64,000 bases of DNA from Senimuribacter intestinalis (GTDB lineage Bacteria > Bacillota > Clostridia > Peptostreptococcales > Anaerovoracaceae), in assembly GCA_943192975.1 (NCBI GenBank), contig CALPCJ010000008.1:62001-126000 (forward strand). The letters are read 5' to 3'. The position numbers and the translations under genes were made by a program. Numbering within the stretch: the stretch's first letter is position 1; each line of letters starts with the position of its first letter. Below are positions 25,679 to 34,409 of the stretch, in pieces. A model generated the notes under the pieces. The model was not told where the DNA came from and made no database searches. It worked only from the letters and a program-made list of their open reading frames with translations.

Positions 25679-26818
25679 TTATTTTTTCTGTGATATTTTC
25701 CAAACTGCATCAACGGCCCTTTTGATGTCCTTTCCCGTGTTGAATGGTCCAACACTAAGTCGAACGGCACCGGTATCCCAAGTTCCAATCGTTCTGTGCG
25801 CAAGGCCTGCACAGTGATAGCCGCTTCTGACTGCAATTCCAAACTCTCTGTTCAGTCTGTCTGCAACTTCCTCACACTCAATGCCGCGAATATTGAACAA
25901 GCTGATTCCTGTCTTCTGCTCCGACACCGGCCCATATAAATCTACACAATTCATATTGCGAATCGCATTGTCAAATTGACAAATCAGCTGTCTTTCATGG
26001 TACGCAATCGCGTGAATTCCCACTTTTTCCACTACTGATGCCGCATAGCCCAGCCCTATGATTCCCGGTGCATTGACAGTGCCTGCTTCAAAGCCTTCCG
26101 GAAAATCCGCAGGCTGCAGTCTGCTTCTTGATTCTGTTCCGGTTCCTCCGTAAAGCAGCGGCTGCAGTTCTATTTCCTCGGAAACATAAAGACATCCGGT
26201 GCCAAGAGGTCCAAGCAATCCTTTGTGTCCCGGAAAAGCCATCATGGAAATTCCCAGTTCCTCCACGTTCAAAGGCATACAGCCCGCAGCCTGGGCAGCG
26301 TCCAAAAGCAGCGGAATTCCTTTTTCTTTGGCAATCCCGGCAACCTCTTTGATTGGCATGATACTTCCTGTCACGTTGGATGCCGCCGTCATCACAATAA
26401 GTCTCGTCTTTTCTGTGATGGCATTTCCTATCGCCTGCCCGCTCACACACCCCTCTATATTTCCACATACAATGGAGTGCTGCACCCCTCTATCTTCCAG
26501 CGCCTTCAAAGGTCTCAGCACTGAGTTATGTTCCATGGAGGTGGTGACAACGTGATCCCCATTGCGCAAGAATCCGTACATTGCCAGATTCAAACTCTCC
26601 GTGGTATTTTTTGTAAATAACAGTCTGCCTGGATTTTTAATACTAAAAAGCTTTGCCACCTGTTTTCTTGCCTCATAAATCTTTTCCCCTGTCTTCATGG
26701 ACATAGCATGACCTGACCTGCCTGGATTTCCGCAATAATGCAGCATGCAGTCTTCCATTATATAGGTCATACCCTTTGGTTTGGGAAATGACGTTGCTCC
26801 ATTGTCAAGATATATCAT
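25679..26818 (-). CDS. Aminotransferase class V / cysteine desulfurase-like enzyme
   Basis: 379 aa from the ATG at 26818 (GGGGTG precedes it); a GTG three codons earlier is an alternative. PLP-fold motifs: MIYLDNGATSFPKP at the N-terminus, TKNTTESLNL, LLDAAQAAG (cofactor Asp) and the PLP lysine in AFPGHKGLLGPLGTG. A C-terminal RSGYHCAGLAHRTIG carries the cysteine at the place of the catalytic Cys in SufS/CsdB-type desulfurases. It would release sulfur or selenium from cysteine or selenocysteine. No Fe-S scaffold gene adjoins it, so its sulfur acceptor is unknown. Confidence 0.88.
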   Translation of the reverse strand: MIYLDNGATSFPKPKGMTYIMEDCMLHYCGNPGRSGHAMSMKTGEKIYEARKQVAKLFSIKNPGRLLFTKNTTESLNLAMYGFLRNGDHVVTTSMEHNSVLRPLKALEDRGVQHSIVCGNIEGCVSGQAIGNAITEKTRLIVMTAASNVTGSIMPIKEVAGIAKEKGIPLLLDAAQAAGCMPLNVEELGISMMAFPGHKGLLGPLGTGCLYVSEEIELQPLLYGGTGTESRSRLQPADFPEGFEAGTVNAPGIIGLGYAASVVEKVGIHAIAYHERQLICQFDNAIRNMNCVDLYGPVSEQKTGISLFNIRGIECEEVADRLNREFGIAVRSGYHCAGLAHRTIGTWDTGAVRLSVGPFNTGKDIKRAVDAVWKISQKK

Positions 26819-26832
26819 CCGTTTCACCCCGC

Positions 26833-26868
26833 AAAAAAAATAATGGAGGATTTTATCTCCTCCATTAT
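26833..26868 (-). terminator. Rho-independent terminator after the CmpB-like gene
   Basis: Minus strand AATGGAGGAGA / TCCTCCATT hairpin followed by ATTTTTTTTG, starting 2 nt after the stop codon. Confidence 0.9.
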
Positions 26869-26869
26869 C

Positions 26870-27406
26870 TTATTCCGCGTGTCTATGCAATGTGTGTGTT
26901 TTTTTAAATTTTTTCATTTCCATGATACCATCTACCAATTCCGGAAAATATCTCACCCAATAAACTAGCAAAAATACCATATGAATCCAAGACGGCAGCC
27001 GTTTTATGAACACCACCAGCAGCGGATTCAATTGCAAAATCAATATCCATGCACCGAAACCTGCCAAAATTGGATAGTACCATTTTAAGTGAATCACCTT
27101 TGCACCGCAAAATCCATTAATCACAAGGGCGCTCAAAAGCCACATTACAAGCCCCACAGCAATTCCCAAAACGAAAATGCTGATAAAAGAGACCGCCGGA
27201 TTCAGCGTAAAATTCTCTTCAAGAAAAGCATTTCCATATAGAATTCCAAGGGCACCAAAGCCAAAAGCGCTCAAATAAGGTCCGTAGCAAACTCCCCTAT
27301 TCTGAAAGCCTTTGTTTTGCAGCGCAAACAGAAACACTTCAAAAATCCATCCCGCAATGCTGTAAATTGAAAACAAAAGTAAAATTTCGTATAGCTGATA
27401 GTCCAT
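26870..27406 (-). CDS. Putative ABC-type permease of the CmpB family
   Basis: 178 aa with about five TM segments. The N-terminus LFSIYSIAGWIFEVFLFALQNKGFQNRGVCYGPYLSAFGFGALGI is characteristic of the ABC_trans_CmpB (type IV) family, in which GW-x-E and NRG...GP are conserved. The name is historical; no ATPase partner is nearby and transport is not proven. It begins 4 nt after the stop of the SanA/YdcF-like gene and forms an operon with it. Confidence 0.82.
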   Translation of the reverse strand: MDYQLYEILLLFSIYSIAGWIFEVFLFALQNKGFQNRGVCYGPYLSAFGFGALGILYGNAFLEENFTLNPAVSFISIFVLGIAVGLVMWLLSALVINGFCGAKVIHLKWYYPILAGFGAWILILQLNPLLVVFIKRLPSWIHMVFLLVYWVRYFPELVDGIMEMKKFKKTHTLHRHAE

Positions 27407-27410
27407 TTCT

Positions 27411-28130
27411 CTACTCTCCGTGTGATATGATACCGCTGCCGCTGATTGGAATCACTTCTCCCCCCAGCACCGATTCCGGTTTCCCCATAACCTTAAAGTA
27501 ATCCTTCACTCGTGCCATAACTTCCCTAATCTCTCTCATAGGCTGCCCCGCATAAGTAAACTGATCTGAAGCAGCGCCAAATACATCCAGGCCCAGTTCA
27601 TCACCGATATACAGTGCTCTGTATTCATGATAGGTCTGGGTCACTACAATGATAGTTTGTGCCGAAAAAATGTCCTTTGCCCGGTACATGGAGTCATAAG
27701 TGGAAAATCCCGCATGGTCACAGAAAATGTCTTCTTCCGGCACACCGGCTTTCTTTACATAATTCAGCATGACATGAATCTCATTATGACTTTCCGTTCC
27801 GTTGTCGCCGGAAAGAAGAATCTTCGGCGCAACGCCCTCCTGGTAAAGCATAATGCCCAAGTCCAGTCTGTCCTTTAACATCGGCGTCGGCGTTTCGTCA
27901 TCTTTAATTCCCGCGCCCAGCACTAAAATGCAGTCTGCGCCTTTATCCTTAAGTCTCTCGATATCCGAAGAAGCAAGCACAGGCTCCTCCTCAGTAACGG
28001 CGCACAGGATATTATCCTTCTGCGATTTTACGATATGGTTATTTATAGTCATACTGGCAATTCCGATGATGCAGCCAAGGGCGATGACTGCAAAAATACA
28101 TCTGCCTATGAATTTCTTAATTTTACTCAC
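27411..28130 (-). CDS. SanA/YdcF/ElyC-family (DUF218) membrane protein
   Basis: 239 aa. One N-terminal TM anchor (about 10-32) and an extracellular DUF218 domain with ADCILVLGAGI, ILLSGDNG, ADxxxx-type STYDSMYRA and IIVVTQTYHEYRALYI. Relatives in other bacteria (SanA, ElyC) affect envelope integrity and polyprenyl-phosphate use, but the enzymatic role is uncertain. Cotranscribed with the CmpB-like permease and divergent from aroB. Confidence 0.88.
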   Translation of the reverse strand: MSKIKKFIGRCIFAVIALGCIIGIASMTINNHIVKSQKDNILCAVTEEEPVLASSDIERLKDKGADCILVLGAGIKDDETPTPMLKDRLDLGIMLYQEGVAPKILLSGDNGTESHNEIHVMLNYVKKAGVPEEDIFCDHAGFSTYDSMYRAKDIFSAQTIIVVTQTYHEYRALYIGDELGLDVFGAASDQFTYAGQPMREIREVMARVKDYFKVMGKPESVLGGEVIPISGSGIISHGE

Positions 28131-28146
28131 CTCTTGTATATGGTTT

Positions 28147-28175
28147 TTGCAAAAAACTGAAAAATATGTTACAAT
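28147..28175 (+). promoter_or_regulatory. SigA-type promoter of aroB
   Basis: TTGCAA-17 nt-TACAAT, about 68 nt before the aroB ATG. Confidence 0.55.
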
Positions 28176-28242
28176 CGTTTATAGTATAACATATGGGACT
28201 ATATATTATCAATAACAGCCGTTGCGGCAGGAGCTCTACAAA

Positions 28243-29289
28243 ATGAAAAAATTTCTTATTTCAACTGAAAATCCTTACGAAGTCTTAATCGGCGAAGCTT
28301 TACTCAAGGACGCAGGTGCTTATATCAGCACTTGTATTCCTCCTTGCCATCTTTGCATTATTACAGACAGCACGGTCAACAGTATTTATTCCCAGGTCAT
28401 CATGACATCATTAATGGAGCACGGATACCGCACCTCCAAAGTAGTTTTTCCTGCAGGCGAACATTCCAAGAATTTGAACACTTACTCCAATATCCTGGAA
28501 GCTATGGCGGACGAAAGTCTCAACCGCTCCGACGGCATTATCGCCCTCGGCGGCGGCGTTGTCGGCGATATGGCAGGCTTTGTTGCTGCCACCTATATGC
28601 GCGGCATTCCGTACATTCAAATCCCGACCACTTATATGTCTGCTATAGATGCTGCTGTCGGCGGCAAAACGGGCATCAATCTGCTCTCCGGAAAAAATCT
28701 GGTCGGTGCTATCTGGCAGCCTTCCCTGGTACTGTGCGACTACAAAACCTTTGACAGTCTGCCGCCTTCCAAACTACAGGATGGTGTTGCGGAAGCCATT
28801 AAATGCGCTGTCGTCGCAGAGTCATCTCTGATTGAACATATTAAAGCACAAGATTACGAATACGTCATTGAACGCTGCGTTTCCATCAAAAAATCCGTTG
28901 TCGAAGCTGATGAACGGGACATGGGTCTGCGCCAGATTCTAAACTTCGGTCATACTATCGGGCACGGTCTTGAGAAACTCAGTGCTTTTTCCATACCGCA
29001 CGGAAAAGCCATCGCAAAAGGCATGGTCGTAGAAGCGAAAGCTGCTTTCAGGCAAGGCCTCACCAATGTAGATATCAGCGGCGATCTGACCGAAATTCTC
29101 ACCAATCTCGGCTTCGATTTGTCTGTCGATTATCCCCTCGAGGATTTATACCGTTTCGCCTTGATGGACAAAAAAATCAGCGGTGACAAGATTACCATGA
29201 TTATTCCCGAATCCATTGGAAAATGCAGACTTCAGAAGATTTCCCTTTCAGAACTTCACAAGTTCATAGAGCTGGGTCTGCAGCCATAA
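28243..29289 (+). CDS. aroB: 3-dehydroquinate synthase
   Basis: 348 aa from the ATG at 28243 with AGGAG 9 nt upstream; a TTG seven codons earlier lacks one. Family motifs: IIALGGGVVGDMAGFVAATYMRG, the PTTYMSAIDAAVGGKTGIN stretch, DGVAEAIKCAVVA and the zinc-binding LNFGHTIGHGLE with ISHGKA-like IPHGKAIAKGM. It converts DAHP to 3-dehydroquinate in the shikimate pathway using NAD and Zn. No other shikimate gene is next to it. Confidence 0.96.
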   Translation: MKKFLISTENPYEVLIGEALLKDAGAYISTCIPPCHLCIITDSTVNSIYSQVIMTSLMEHGYRTSKVVFPAGEHSKNLNTYSNILEAMADESLNRSDGIIALGGGVVGDMAGFVAATYMRGIPYIQIPTTYMSAIDAAVGGKTGINLLSGKNLVGAIWQPSLVLCDYKTFDSLPPSKLQDGVAEAIKCAVVAESSLIEHIKAQDYEYVIERCVSIKKSVVEADERDMGLRQILNFGHTIGHGLEKLSAFSIPHGKAIAKGMVVEAKAAFRQGLTNVDISGDLTEILTNLGFDLSVDYPLEDLYRFALMDKKISGDKITMIIPESIGKCRLQKISLSELHKFIELGLQP

Positions 29290-29308
29290 ATACGATTTAA
29301 AGTATATA

Positions 29309-29346
29309 AAGAGCGTGAGTCACTGACAATACACGCTCTTTTCTTT
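29309..29346 (+). terminator. Terminator between aroB and the convergent GNAT gene
   Basis: AAGAGCGTG / CACGCTCTT with a 14-nt loop followed by TTCTTTT. The minus strand tail (TATATACTTT) is weaker, so it serves mainly aroB. Confidence 0.88.
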
Positions 29347-29371
29347 TAACTTCTTATTAGGTGATACAGAC

Positions 29372-29917
29372 TTATTTGCTGTCTTTTCCCGCAAAAAATT
29401 CTTCTCTCAGCATGGAAAACACCATCGAATCACGCAGACTTCCATCATAGATTTTATAGTATCTGCGAATGGTACCCTCATAGGTAAAGCCACACTTTTC
29501 AATAATACGCTGAGAACGCCTGTTGACTCTGCTGGTACAGATTCCAACCTGATCCAGTCCCAGTTCCTCAAAGGCAAAACGAAGCACTTCCTTTGCCGCC
29601 TCTGTCATATATCCTTTGCCCCAGTGTTCCTCCGCCAGATTATATCCCAGTTCCCTGCTGTTAGCCTCAGGTCTGATATTATCTGGCTCCAGCGCAATAA
29701 CGCCGACCACTCTGTCATCGCCTTTAATACAAATCGCCCAAGCTTCAGGCGGCATAAAAATTTCCTCTATAATTTTTCTGGAATCTTCCACGCTTTTATG
29801 AGGCGCCCAGCCTGCAGGCGGTCCTACGTTAGGATTGCTCGCATAAGCATACACATCTTCTGCGTCTTCAGGGGTAAACATTCTAAGGTTCAGTCGTTCT
29901 GTTTCCAAAGATTTCAT
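29372..29917 (-). CDS. GNAT acetyltransferase, RimJ/RimL type
   Basis: 181 aa. ETERLNLRMFTPEDAEDVYAYASNPNV is the standard opening of this N-acetyltransferase group; RELGYNLAEEHWGKGYMTEAAKEVLRFAFEEL contains the acetyl-CoA pyrophosphate loop, and RVNRRSQRIIEKCGFTYEGTIRRYYK the C-terminal NxxS/RxxExxGF motif. Relatives acetylate ribosomal N-termini or small amines; the substrate here is unknown. It follows the LtaS-like gene by 19 nt, probably same transcript. Confidence 0.88.
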   Translation of the reverse strand: MKSLETERLNLRMFTPEDAEDVYAYASNPNVGPPAGWAPHKSVEDSRKIIEEIFMPPEAWAICIKGDDRVVGVIALEPDNIRPEANSRELGYNLAEEHWGKGYMTEAAKEVLRFAFEELGLDQVGICTSRVNRRSQRIIEKCGFTYEGTIRRYYKIYDGSLRDSMVFSMLREEFFAGKDSK

Positions 29918-29936
29918 GGTTTTCCTCCGTTCGCGT

Positions 29937-31919
29937 TTACTCTGTAGTACTGATAATTTCTTTATTAGACTTATCTATCTGGCTGACCTTCATATTTTCT
30001 GCGTCAGCAGGGTCAACTTCCTCCTGCAGTCCCAGAAGACTCGGTCCAAGATAAATGGTTCTCAAGGTTTCTCCGTTAAGGGTTACCTTGCTGTATTCCG
30101 TAAAGTTCTGTCCTTTAATGTAATACTTTCCACCGATATTGACTACCTTATCAATTTTGATTTTCTTTACACCCAGAGTCATTTTGGCCCTTTCAAACGG
30201 ATTTTCTCCGCCGTAAATATAGCCTTTTCCATAGTACATATCATACCCCAGCGCTTTCAGATTATCCAGATAATCTGCTGCATCATGGTCTTTTGTCTGA
30301 TGATACTTTACAGTAGTTCCGGTATGAATATCTACCCGGTTCAAAACTTCTGCTGCAAGCTGATATGCCGCTAAATTTTTATCCCTTTTTTCCATCGGGA
30401 AATTGCTCCACATGATATATTCCGTTTGGTACAGATTGTCCTCGGCATAAATATCTTCCGTTATATCCAGTGCCGGAATATGGTCACCGTACATAACCAG
30501 AATTACGTCCTCATCATAAGCTTCAAGGGCTTCCGTCAGTTCCTTAATGAACAAATCCATCTCATAAATCTGATTGACATAGTACTCATACTGCCATTTG
30601 ATATCTTCATTCGGCGCATCCGTGACCTGGATTTTTGGATTCTTGATGATCTGCTCAGTCGGATATTTTCCATGTCCCTGTACAGAAATGGTATAGATAT
30701 AATCCCTTTCCTCAGTCAGCTCCATGGTTTCCAGAATTTGTTCCGTTAATATGCTATCCTTCGCCCAGTTTTTCGGTGTTTTCGGCACGTCACTCATGTA
30801 TTCCAGTGAAGTAAAGCTGTCATAACCGATATTGGCAAACACATCATTTCTGTTATAGAAAAGAGCTCTGTGATTATGCACCGCATGAGTCTTGTAGCCC
30901 AAGGATTTTAGGTCAAAGGCAAGGCTCTCCCCGGTCCTCTCTTTCAGAATGGACTTAAACGGATATTCGCCCGGTCCAAAGAATTTAACGCTGATTCCGG
31001 TCATCACTTCAAATTCCGTGTTGGCAGTTCCCGCGCCGCAGGCAGGAACGGTGAGTTTGCCAGTGGTATATTTCTGCTTCATTCTGCGGAAGTTCGGCAC
31101 CGCGTCCGCTGAAAGCTCAATATGCTTAAACATGGATGGATCCACAAAAGATTCCAATTGAAGGAATAGAATATTCGGGTGATTTTCATCCTCGTCACTT
31201 TCAACCAGCTTCATGGTACCATCTTCATTGTACTGATCCTTATCAAAGAGGCCCTTAATCATTTTTTCATCGTATCCTGCAGGCTTTGCAATTCCGGTAT
31301 TGAGCCAGGTGTTCACAAAGCAGTACGGCACACCGTAGTCCTCATAGGCATACGCCAGATTTCCAAAAAAAGTACTCAGTACTCCGATACGAATCAGCCC
31401 AAAAGTCATCACAAAGGTCAATGCAATGACTACAACTGCAGCGGTCAGATTCCTCTTCCATTGTATTGGCTCTTTCTTCTTCGGTCCCTTAATCCAAAGA
31501 AGCAGCAGCGCTGTTGCCGCCAGCAAAATGCCGCCAGCAATAAGAATAATTTCGGTTTTGCTGAAATAATTGGTTAAAATCGTTGCCCCGTCGGCGAGAT
31601 TGCTCAAATCCTTTACTGTAAACGGTGTCATTCTCTGCATGAGAATAATACCGTTGGTAATGCCGATTCCCATCCATACGATGGTGACCACCGTTACCAC
31701 AAATACCCTTCGTTTAAAAAGGGTTGCAATAATCAAAGTTGCAAAGATCAGCAGCGTATTATAAAAGAATACAACCGGACTGTGCAGTAAAAACTCAAAA
31801 CCTCCAAGACCTTTTCTTGCCAGTGTTTCTATGGCAAAGTTAAGTACAAAAGCCCATACTGCGCAGAAGGCAAAACTGTTTTTTAATCTTTTCTGATAAA
31901 ATTGCTGCAATTTCTCCAT
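29937..31919 (-). CDS. LTA synthase-family membrane sulfatase
   Basis: 660 aa from the ATG at 31919 (GAGGGAT upstream). Five N-terminal TM segments within about 1-185, then an extracellular alkaline-phosphatase/sulfatase domain: NILFLQLESFVDPSMF (metal Glu), CGAGTANTEFEVMTG (catalytic Thr region), HNHRALFYNR, and VMYGDHIPAL (metal Asp/His). It should transfer glycerol-phosphate or a related group from a lipid to a surface polymer. A C-terminal extension (about 590-660) is not part of the catalytic core. It lies 17 nt behind rsmA. Confidence 0.9.
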   Translation of the reverse strand: MEKLQQFYQKRLKNSFAFCAVWAFVLNFAIETLARKGLGGFEFLLHSPVVFFYNTLLIFATLIIATLFKRRVFVVTVVTIVWMGIGITNGIILMQRMTPFTVKDLSNLADGATILTNYFSKTEIILIAGGILLAATALLLLWIKGPKKKEPIQWKRNLTAAVVVIALTFVMTFGLIRIGVLSTFFGNLAYAYEDYGVPYCFVNTWLNTGIAKPAGYDEKMIKGLFDKDQYNEDGTMKLVESDEDENHPNILFLQLESFVDPSMFKHIELSADAVPNFRRMKQKYTTGKLTVPACGAGTANTEFEVMTGISVKFFGPGEYPFKSILKERTGESLAFDLKSLGYKTHAVHNHRALFYNRNDVFANIGYDSFTSLEYMSDVPKTPKNWAKDSILTEQILETMELTEERDYIYTISVQGHGKYPTEQIIKNPKIQVTDAPNEDIKWQYEYYVNQIYEMDLFIKELTEALEAYDEDVILVMYGDHIPALDITEDIYAEDNLYQTEYIMWSNFPMEKRDKNLAAYQLAAEVLNRVDIHTGTTVKYHQTKDHDAADYLDNLKALGYDMYYGKGYIYGGENPFERAKMTLGVKKIKIDKVVNIGGKYYIKGQNFTEYSKVTLNGETLRTIYLGPSLLGLQEEVDPADAENMKVSQIDKSNKEIISTTE

Positions 31920-31935
31920 GTTACTATCCCTCACT

Positions 31936-32790
31936 TTATTTCCCTTTTGCCAGGTGGTTTGCAATCGCTGCAAATTCACTCAATGACAGAGTCTCAGCCC
32001 GTCTCTTTTCATCAATCCCAGTGCCTGCCAGACACGTTTTTATCTCTTCCTTTGTAAAATCGCCTAATTGCGATAATGAGTTAGAAAGGGTCTTTCTTCG
32101 CTGTCCAAAGCCCGCCTTAATGCAGCGGAAAAACAACTGCTCGTCCACAAGTTCTACCGGCTTTTCCAATCTAAGGTCAAGACGTAGCACCGCTGAATCC
32201 ACCTTCGGTGCAGGAAAGAACACTTCCTTTGGTACTGTTGCCACTGTCACCACCGTGCAGTAATACTGCACCGCTGCAGATAAAGCGCCGTAAGCCTTGG
32301 TGCCTGGCCCAGCCTTGATTCTGTCTGCCACTTCCTTTTGCATCATGATGGTAATGCTGTCCGCCGCTACATGGCTTTCCAAAAGCCCCATGATAATCGG
32401 CGTGGTAATATAGTAAGGCAGATTGCCTATAATTTTCGTTTTCTTACAGCCTGAAGCTGCAATAACTGCGTTTAAATCCGCTTTCAGCACATCTTTATTG
32501 ATAATCTCAATGTTGTCAAACTCCTTCAGCGTATCCCGCAAAATCGGAATTAGATTCCTGTCGATTTCAACAGCGACAACCTTCTTCGCAAGCTGCGCCG
32601 CCTCTGCAGTCAAAACACCAATTCCCGGCCCGATTTCGATGACTAAATCCTCATCAGTAATTTCCGTGGCTTCAATAATCTTGTCGATGATGTTCTTGTC
32701 AGTCAAGAAATTCTGACCAAGACTTTTTGACAGCTTAAAACCATATTTATCCTTAATTTCTCGAATGGTCGAAGGTGCATATAATTTCAT
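31936..32790 (-). CDS. rsmA: 16S rRNA (A1518/A1519-N6)-dimethyltransferase
   Basis: 284 aa. KSLGQNFLTDKNI at the N-terminus, SAM site VIEIGPGIGVLT, catalytic NLPYYITTPI and the C-terminal GFGQRRKTLSNSL all fit RsmA (KsgA). It dimethylates two adenosines in helix 45 of 16S rRNA. Its start overlaps the end of rnmV by 4 nt (ATGA), the conserved Firmicutes rnmV-rsmA pairing, so translation is probably coupled. Confidence 0.97.
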   Translation of the reverse strand: MKLYAPSTIREIKDKYGFKLSKSLGQNFLTDKNIIDKIIEATEITDEDLVIEIGPGIGVLTAEAAQLAKKVVAVEIDRNLIPILRDTLKEFDNIEIINKDVLKADLNAVIAASGCKKTKIIGNLPYYITTPIIMGLLESHVAADSITIMMQKEVADRIKAGPGTKAYGALSAAVQYYCTVVTVATVPKEVFFPAPKVDSAVLRLDLRLEKPVELVDEQLFFRCIKAGFGQRRKTLSNSLSQLGDFTKEEIKTCLAGTGIDEKRRAETLSLSEFAAIANHLAKGK

Positions 32791-33347
32791 GTAAGTTCCT
32801 TTACTCTCTGATAAAATTCCTCTTTTGTAATGTGAAACTGGTTCAGTTTCCGCAGGAATGTCTTCGTATTTCCATAGCCAATGGAAAGAAGATTCCCAAG
32901 CTGTTCTCTCCGCTCCTTAGCCTCCGGCGTTCCCGCCAATCTGCAAGCAGTCAAATCCTCCATGGTAAAAAGCTGCTGAGAATCGGACGCTGTACAGCGC
33001 GCGTGTTCCAGCGCTTCTATGATATCTTCAGGTTTTGCATTTTCTACGCCCACATTGCCTTTCTTCAGTGCCTTTCCCTTAGGCAGAAAGGCCTGCTTGC
33101 AGCCTGGAAAACGCTCCGCCACTTTTCTTCTAATTTTTTCGCCGGCATAATCCGGATCTGTAAATATAATTATGCCCTGTTCATTATACGCCTTTTCGAT
33201 GAGAGGCCACATAGAATCCGGCATACCGAAACCGTGCGTTTCAATGGTCATTGCTGACACTGCCCGCCTGATTGCCGCCGTATCGTCTCTGCCCTCTACA
33301 ATGATAGCCTCTTTAATTGTCTTTTTCGTCGTTTCCATTGCTGTCAT
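32787..33347 (-). CDS. rnmV: Ribonuclease M5
   Basis: 186 aa. TOPRIM domain at the N-terminus with IKEAIIVEGRDDT (catalytic Glu) and IIIFTDPDYAGEKIRRKV (DxD), then GVENAKPEDIIEALEHAR typical of RNase M5. It matures the 5S rRNA precursor. The ATG at 33347 has AGGA 6 nt upstream; it overlaps the divIC end by 35 nt. Followed by rsmA with a 4-nt overlap. Confidence 0.95.
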   Translation of the reverse strand: MTAMETTKKTIKEAIIVEGRDDTAAIRRAVSAMTIETHGFGMPDSMWPLIEKAYNEQGIIIFTDPDYAGEKIRRKVAERFPGCKQAFLPKGKALKKGNVGVENAKPEDIIEALEHARCTASDSQQLFTMEDLTACRLAGTPEAKERREQLGNLLSIGYGNTKTFLRKLNQFHITKEEFYQRVKELT

Positions 33348-33738
33348 CTTTGTCCTGTTCTTTATCTAAAACAAATAAAATTTCTCCCGGTTTAATCATG
33401 CGCAGCTGAATTCTCGCCTGTTCTTCAATATATTCCAAATCGTTTACATTTTCAAGTTCAGCTTCCAATGCTTCTTGCTGCTGCAAAAGATTTTGATTTT
33501 CTTCCTGCAGGCTTTTTTGCTCTGCCCTCAAATCAAAGACATTTTTTATGGACATTCCAACGACCGCTATTAGTATCACTACTATAACGGTCAGGATTAA
33601 TCTGCCTTGATTCAGTTTTACTCTTTTTTTCTTTCGGACAGTGCCGGCAGTGCTGACAGTTTCGGCTTTGCCTGTTTCACTTTTTCGCATTTCTGCTTCC
33701 GTAAACTGCTTAACTCTCCCTTTTTTCCTCTTCTTCAT
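33313..33738 (-). CDS. divIC: Septum formation initiator, DivIC/FtsL family
   Basis: 141 aa from the ATG at 33738, where homology begins; the longer frame overlaps yabQ. A basic cytoplasmic tail, one TM helix (about 55-75, LILTVIVVILIAVVGMSI) and a leucine-zipper coiled coil (about 80-110, RAEQKSLQEENQNLLQQQEA) followed by the conserved LEYIEEQARIQLRMIKPGEI. It stabilises the divisome with FtsL and DivIB. It follows yabP-yabQ as in Bacillus. Confidence 0.9.
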   Translation of the reverse strand: MKKRKKGRVKQFTEAEMRKSETGKAETVSTAGTVRKKKRVKLNQGRLILTVIVVILIAVVGMSIKNVFDLRAEQKSLQEENQNLLQQQEALEAELENVNDLEYIEEQARIQLRMIKPGEILFVLDKEQDKDDSNGNDEKDN

Positions 33739-33755
33739 ACCTGTGTACCCAACTT

Positions 33756-34046
33756 TTAGTTCTCTTTCAGTATACCACAAATGCCTTTTTTCCACAAGAA
33801 TATGCCACTTAGCATAGCCGCAAGCCCATACAAAGTCACAACACCATGAGACGCCCTATACAAAAACCTGTAGAACAGAAACGCTGCAAATATCCAAAAA
33901 GCAAAGTAGATAACTGTTTGAACCCGCCGTCTGTTTCCGCAGCATTTCATCAAATAATTTCTCGCTTCAAAGGTAATCATGATGCCAATTCCACAGCCGA
34001 ACATAATCAGCAGCTGAAACAGTTCTCTCTGAATCAGCGCTGTCAT
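33756..34046 (-). CDS. yabQ: Spore cortex protein YabQ
   Basis: 96 aa, hydrophobic with about three TM segments (about 8-25, 44-62, 70-86). Short, poorly conserved family; assigned chiefly by size, TM pattern and position between yabP and divIC, the conserved spore-gene order. In Bacillus YabQ is needed for cortex formation. It overlaps yabP by 4 nt. A shorter family member than Bacillus YabQ. Confidence 0.82.
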   Translation of the reverse strand: MTALIQRELFQLLIMFGCGIGIMITFEARNYLMKCCGNRRRVQTVIYFAFWIFAAFLFYRFLYRASHGVVTLYGLAAMLSGIFLWKKGICGILKEN

Positions 34047-34297
34047 TTTCGAAACCTGTCAAAAAGTTTTGTCTTTGCTTTTTTCTTTGTATAGGTCAGC
34101 GCTTCAATCTCGCCTGTGGCGACTAACTTCCCCTCTTCCAAATCCAGCACTTCAATATGCAAATTTTTTCCGGAAATTACTAGTCCCTCATCTGCTAAAT
34201 CAGCCAGAATTGTTTCTTCATCAAATGCATCTACCGCTGTCACTGCGCTCACCATAAGCCGGCTCTTGTTTTCCAGCTCAATCACATGATTTTCCAT
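34043..34297 (-). CDS. yabP: Sporulation protein YabP
   Basis: 84 aa. The sequence HVIELENKSRLMVSAVTAVDAFDEETILADLADEGLVISGKNLHIEVLDLEEGKL follows the YabP pattern (ENR...L.GV..V..FDE..I.L.T..G.L.I.G..LH...L). GGAGGT lies upstream. It starts the yabP-yabQ-divIC operon and argues that the organism sporulates or recently did. No rlbA-type S4 gene precedes it here, unlike Bacillus. Confidence 0.93.
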   Translation of the reverse strand: MENHVIELENKSRLMVSAVTAVDAFDEETILADLADEGLVISGKNLHIEVLDLEEGKLVATGEIEALTYTKKKAKTKLFDRFRK

Positions 34298-34409
34298 CGC
34301 ACAGACCTCCTTTTATTGGTAAGTATATGCCGGAAAATCCGAAATTTTCCCGAAAAGACTTTGCCGCCTGCATTTAGGTACATGCTGGTGTTCTTAAAAA
34401 ACAGCGTAT